Made by a program: the position numbers and the translations under genes. This document shows, piece by piece, positions 5,666 to 7,411 of a stretch of DNA of 7,411 nucleotides. The DNA comes from Bradyrhizobium sp. (GTDB taxonomy: Bacteria > Pseudomonadota > Alphaproteobacteria > Rhizobiales > Xanthobacteraceae), in contig JAICIT010000118.1 in the NCBI GenBank assembly GCA_025960445.1, forward strand, positions 1 through 7,411, read 5' to 3'. How positions within the stretch are numbered: the first letter of the stretch is position 1; each line of letters opens with the position of its first letter. The notes beneath the pieces were generated by a model. The model was not told where the DNA came from. It searched no databases and saw nothing but the letters and a program-made list of their open reading frames with translations.

Positions 5666-6496
5666 ATGGCGCAGAATTCAGGTCTGATGCAAGGCAAACG
5701 AGGCGTGATCCTCGGTGTCGCCAACAACCGCTCGATTGCCTGGGGCATCGCCAAGGCCTGCCATGCCGCGGGCGCGGAAATTGCGTTGACATGGCAGGGT
5801 GACGCGCTGAAAAAACGTGTCGAGCCGCTTGCGAAAGAGCTTAATGGCATTTTGCTCGGCCATTGCGATGTTACCGATTCCGCCACCATCGATGCTGTGT
5901 TCGATGTGCTCAAGGAGAAATGGGGCAAGATCGATTTCGTCGTGCACGCGATCGCGTTCTCCGACAAGGATGAACTGGACGGCCGCTATCTCGATACCTC
6001 AGCCGATAATTTTTCGAAGACCATGCTGATCAGCTGCTACTCGCTGACGGCGATCGCGCAGCGTGCCGAAAAGCTGCTGACCCAAGGCGGCTCGATCGTG
6101 ACATTGACCTATTATGGCGCTGAGAAATGGATGCCACATTACAACGTGATGGGCGTGGCGAAAGCGGCGTTGGAGGCAAGCGTGCGTTATCTCGCCGCCG
6201 ACCTCGGTGAGAAGAACATCCGAGTGAACGCGATTTCGGCCGGCCCGATCAAGACGCTGGCGGCTTCCGGCATTGGCGACTTCCGATACATTCTGAAGTG
6301 GAACGAATACAACGCGCCAATGCGTCGCACCGTAACGATCGAGGAGGTCGGCGACAGCGCGTTGTACCTGCTGTCCGACCTGTCTCGCGGCGTCACCGGC
6401 GAGGTGCACCATGTGGACTCCGGCTATCACGTCGTCGGCATGAAGCGTCCGGACGCGCCGGATATCTCGCTGAGCAACACCTTGAGCAAGGAATAG
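5666..6496 (+). CDS. fabI: enoyl-[acyl-carrier-protein] reductase (NADH)
   Basis: FabI reduces the trans-2-enoyl-ACP double bond in the last step of each round of type II fatty acid elongation, in the cytosol. The 276-residue product has the modified SDR signature of the family. The nucleotide-binding start is GVILGVANNRSIAWGIA (13-29). The active site is TLTYYGAEKWMPHYNVMGVAK (146-166), in which Y149, Y159 and K166 correspond to E. coli Y146, Y156 and K163. SAGPIKTLAASGI (191-203) is the substrate-binding loop. The Y-X6-K spacing distinguishes it from ordinary SDRs. Start is ATG 5666; the MAQNSGLMQGKRG N-terminus is normal. The phosphatase gene follows after 16 bp, so the two are probably one operon. 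Alphaproteobacteria often carry more than one FabI, so this need not be the only enoyl reductase in the cell. Confidence 0.96.
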   Translation: MAQNSGLMQGKRGVILGVANNRSIAWGIAKACHAAGAEIALTWQGDALKKRVEPLAKELNGILLGHCDVTDSATIDAVFDVLKEKWGKIDFVVHAIAFSDKDELDGRYLDTSADNFSKTMLISCYSLTAIAQRAEKLLTQGGSIVTLTYYGAEKWMPHYNVMGVAKAALEASVRYLAADLGEKNIRVNAISAGPIKTLAASGIGDFRYILKWNEYNAPMRRTVTIEEVGDSALYLLSDLSRGVTGEVHHVDSGYHVVGMKRPDAPDISLSNTLSKE

Positions 6497-6512
6497 CTTT
6501 AAGGTCCTGCCA

Positions 6513-7106
6513 GTGCCCGTTATCTATTACATTCGCCACGGCGAGACCGAGTGGAATGCGGAAGGAAAGCTGCAGGGCATGCGGGATATCCCGCTTAATG
6601 ATCTCGGCCGCAAACAAGCCGCGCAGGCTGGCTCCATTCTTGCTGATCTGTTCGCGCGTGATGGACGCTGCGAAACCTCTCTGGAGTTTGTCGCAAGCCC
6701 GCTCTGCCGCGCACGTTCGACGATGGAACTGGTGCGCGAAGCGTTGGGGCTGCCGCCGCGGCTATATCAGGTCGACGACCGGCTGCGTGAGATAGGCTAC
6801 GGCCGCTGGGAAGGTGCGACGCTGGCGGAGACGGAAATATCTGATCCCGAACTTTACGTCCGGCGTCAGGCCGAGAAATGGACTATACCGCCGCCAGGAG
6901 GCGAGAGCTATGTCCAGGTGCAGGCCCGTGTAAGCGATTGGTACGATCAGTTGAGGGGCGACACCGTCGCTGTCGCCCACGGCGGCACCGGGCGAGCGCT
7001 GATGGTGGCGCTGGGCATCGAGACGCCCCAAACCGCGGCCGAACTGACTATCGAACAGGGCGCTGTCTACGTGTTCAACGACGGCGGACTATCGAAGTAT
7101 AGTTAA
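6513..7106 (+). CDS. histidine phosphatase (phosphoglycerate mutase-like) family protein
   Basis: This 197-residue cytosolic protein belongs to the histidine phosphatase superfamily, in which a histidine is transiently phosphorylated during phosphoester hydrolysis or transfer. The catalytic RHGETEWN motif is at residues 8-15, with H9 as nucleophile. The supporting residues expected for the family are visible: R68 in SPLCRARSTM (62-71), E93 in LREIGYGRWEG (91-101) and the second histidine, H156, in AHGG (155-158). The protein is shorter than dPGM-type phosphoglycerate mutase (about 250 residues), so a phosphatase is more likely than a glycolytic mutase. The substrate is unknown. Start is GTG 6513 with AAGG (6501-6504) at 8-nt spacing, 16 bp after fabI, so translation probably depends on the fabI transcript. 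Confidence 0.9.
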   Translation: MPVIYYIRHGETEWNAEGKLQGMRDIPLNDLGRKQAAQAGSILADLFARDGRCETSLEFVASPLCRARSTMELVREALGLPPRLYQVDDRLREIGYGRWEGATLAETEISDPELYVRRQAEKWTIPPPGGESYVQVQARVSDWYDQLRGDTVAVAHGGTGRALMVALGIETPQTAAELTIEQGAVYVFNDGGLSKYS

Positions 7107-7207
7107 GGTGGATTGCGGCGGGTTCACGAGAGCAGGCGGTTTGACCGGCTTAGTCCCGCAGGTTACGAGTTTAGGACGACTTACATTCGACGAACGAACG
7201 CAACGCC

Positions 7208-7411
7208 ATGTCCTTTAATACCTTCGGCCACATGTTTCGGGTCACGACCTTCGGCGAAAGCCATGGAGTCGCGATCGGCTGCGTGGTCGATGGCTGCCCG
7301 CCGCTCTTGCCGCTCACCGAAGAGGACATCCAACGCGATCTCGATCGCCGCCGCCCCGGGCAGTCACGCTTCACCACGCAGCGTCAGGAATCCGACACCG
7401 TAAAGATTCTG
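7208..7411 (+). CDS. aroC: chorismate synthase, N-terminal fragment
   Basis: AroC converts 5-enolpyruvylshikimate 3-phosphate to chorismate, the last step of the shikimate pathway, using reduced FMN. The 68 visible codons begin [20 protein letters not shown], which contains the family signature GESHG at 16-20 with the expected histidine (H19). They continue through VVDGCPP (26-32) to the conserved [17 protein letters not shown] (47-63). The frame is open to the window edge, so the gene is truncated only by the window. The ATG at 7208 matches the normal AroC N-terminus, but no ribosome binding site is recognisable just upstream. It lies 101 bp after the phosphatase gene; a TTGACC at 7141-7146 might be a -35 element, but the matching -10 is poor. 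Confidence 0.95.
   Translation, partial: MSFNTFGHMFRVTTFGESHGVAIGCVVDGCPPLLPLTEEDIQRDLDRRRPGQSRFTTQRQESDTVKIL

Noticed and set aside
5954..5956. FabI A97 at the position of E. coli G93, where substitutions cause triclosan resistance
   Set aside because: Sensitive FabI proteins such as that of Staphylococcus aureus also have alanine here, so the residue does not predict resistance.
7141..7169. TTGACC with TACGAG as an aroC promoter
   Set aside because: The -10 matches the consensus at only about half its positions, so it is mentioned under aroC but not listed as a feature.

Overview
The window is a GC-rich chromosomal segment from an alphaproteobacterium of the order Hyphomicrobiales. It is most likely a Bradyrhizobium, Rhodopseudomonas or Nitrobacter relative (family Nitrobacteraceae). 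This placement is an inference from protein resemblance and gene content as I remember them; no search was run. Almost all of it is ordinary housekeeping DNA. I see no transposase, integrase, CRISPR array, tRNA or rRNA.

Layout, left to right. Positions 1-222 (+) are the C-terminal end of a CorA-type Mg2+/Co2+ transporter. Positions 361-582 (+) hold a 73-residue Cys-containing protein of unknown function. A nested hairpin at 653-690 separates it from a convergent minus-strand pair: pdxH (1526-2167) followed 20 bp later by a classical short-chain dehydrogenase (750-1505). Diverging from pdxH is a small probable lipoprotein of the RT0821/Lpp0805 17-kDa surface-antigen type (2182-2697, +). After it comes a zinc-finger-less DnaJ-family co-chaperone (2804-3775, +). 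A convergent gap rich in inverted repeats (3776-3988), including a probable minus-strand terminator, ends the next minus-strand operon: an ECF sigma factor (4827-5315) followed by its membrane anti-sigma factor (3989-4759). A 350-bp divergent spacer (5316-5665) then leads to fabI (5666-6496, +), a histidine phosphatase (6513-7106, +) and the first 68 codons of aroC (7208 to the window end, +).

How the genes work together. The sigma/anti-sigma pair is the regulatory unit: the anti-sigma protein should hold the sigma factor at the membrane until an envelope signal arrives. A possible ECF-type promoter lies upstream of the sigma gene. PdxH makes pyridoxal 5'-phosphate; whether the co-transcribed dehydrogenase has a related role is unknown. 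fabI and the phosphatase gene are 16 bp apart and look like one operon, with aroC as a possible later member.

No clear undescribed system is visible. The places most worth a second look are the sigma/anti-sigma locus (an anti-sigma factor with no zinc ligands, plus a candidate autoregulated promoter), the structured spacer between the sigma gene and fabI, the small Cys protein, and the start of the lipoprotein gene.
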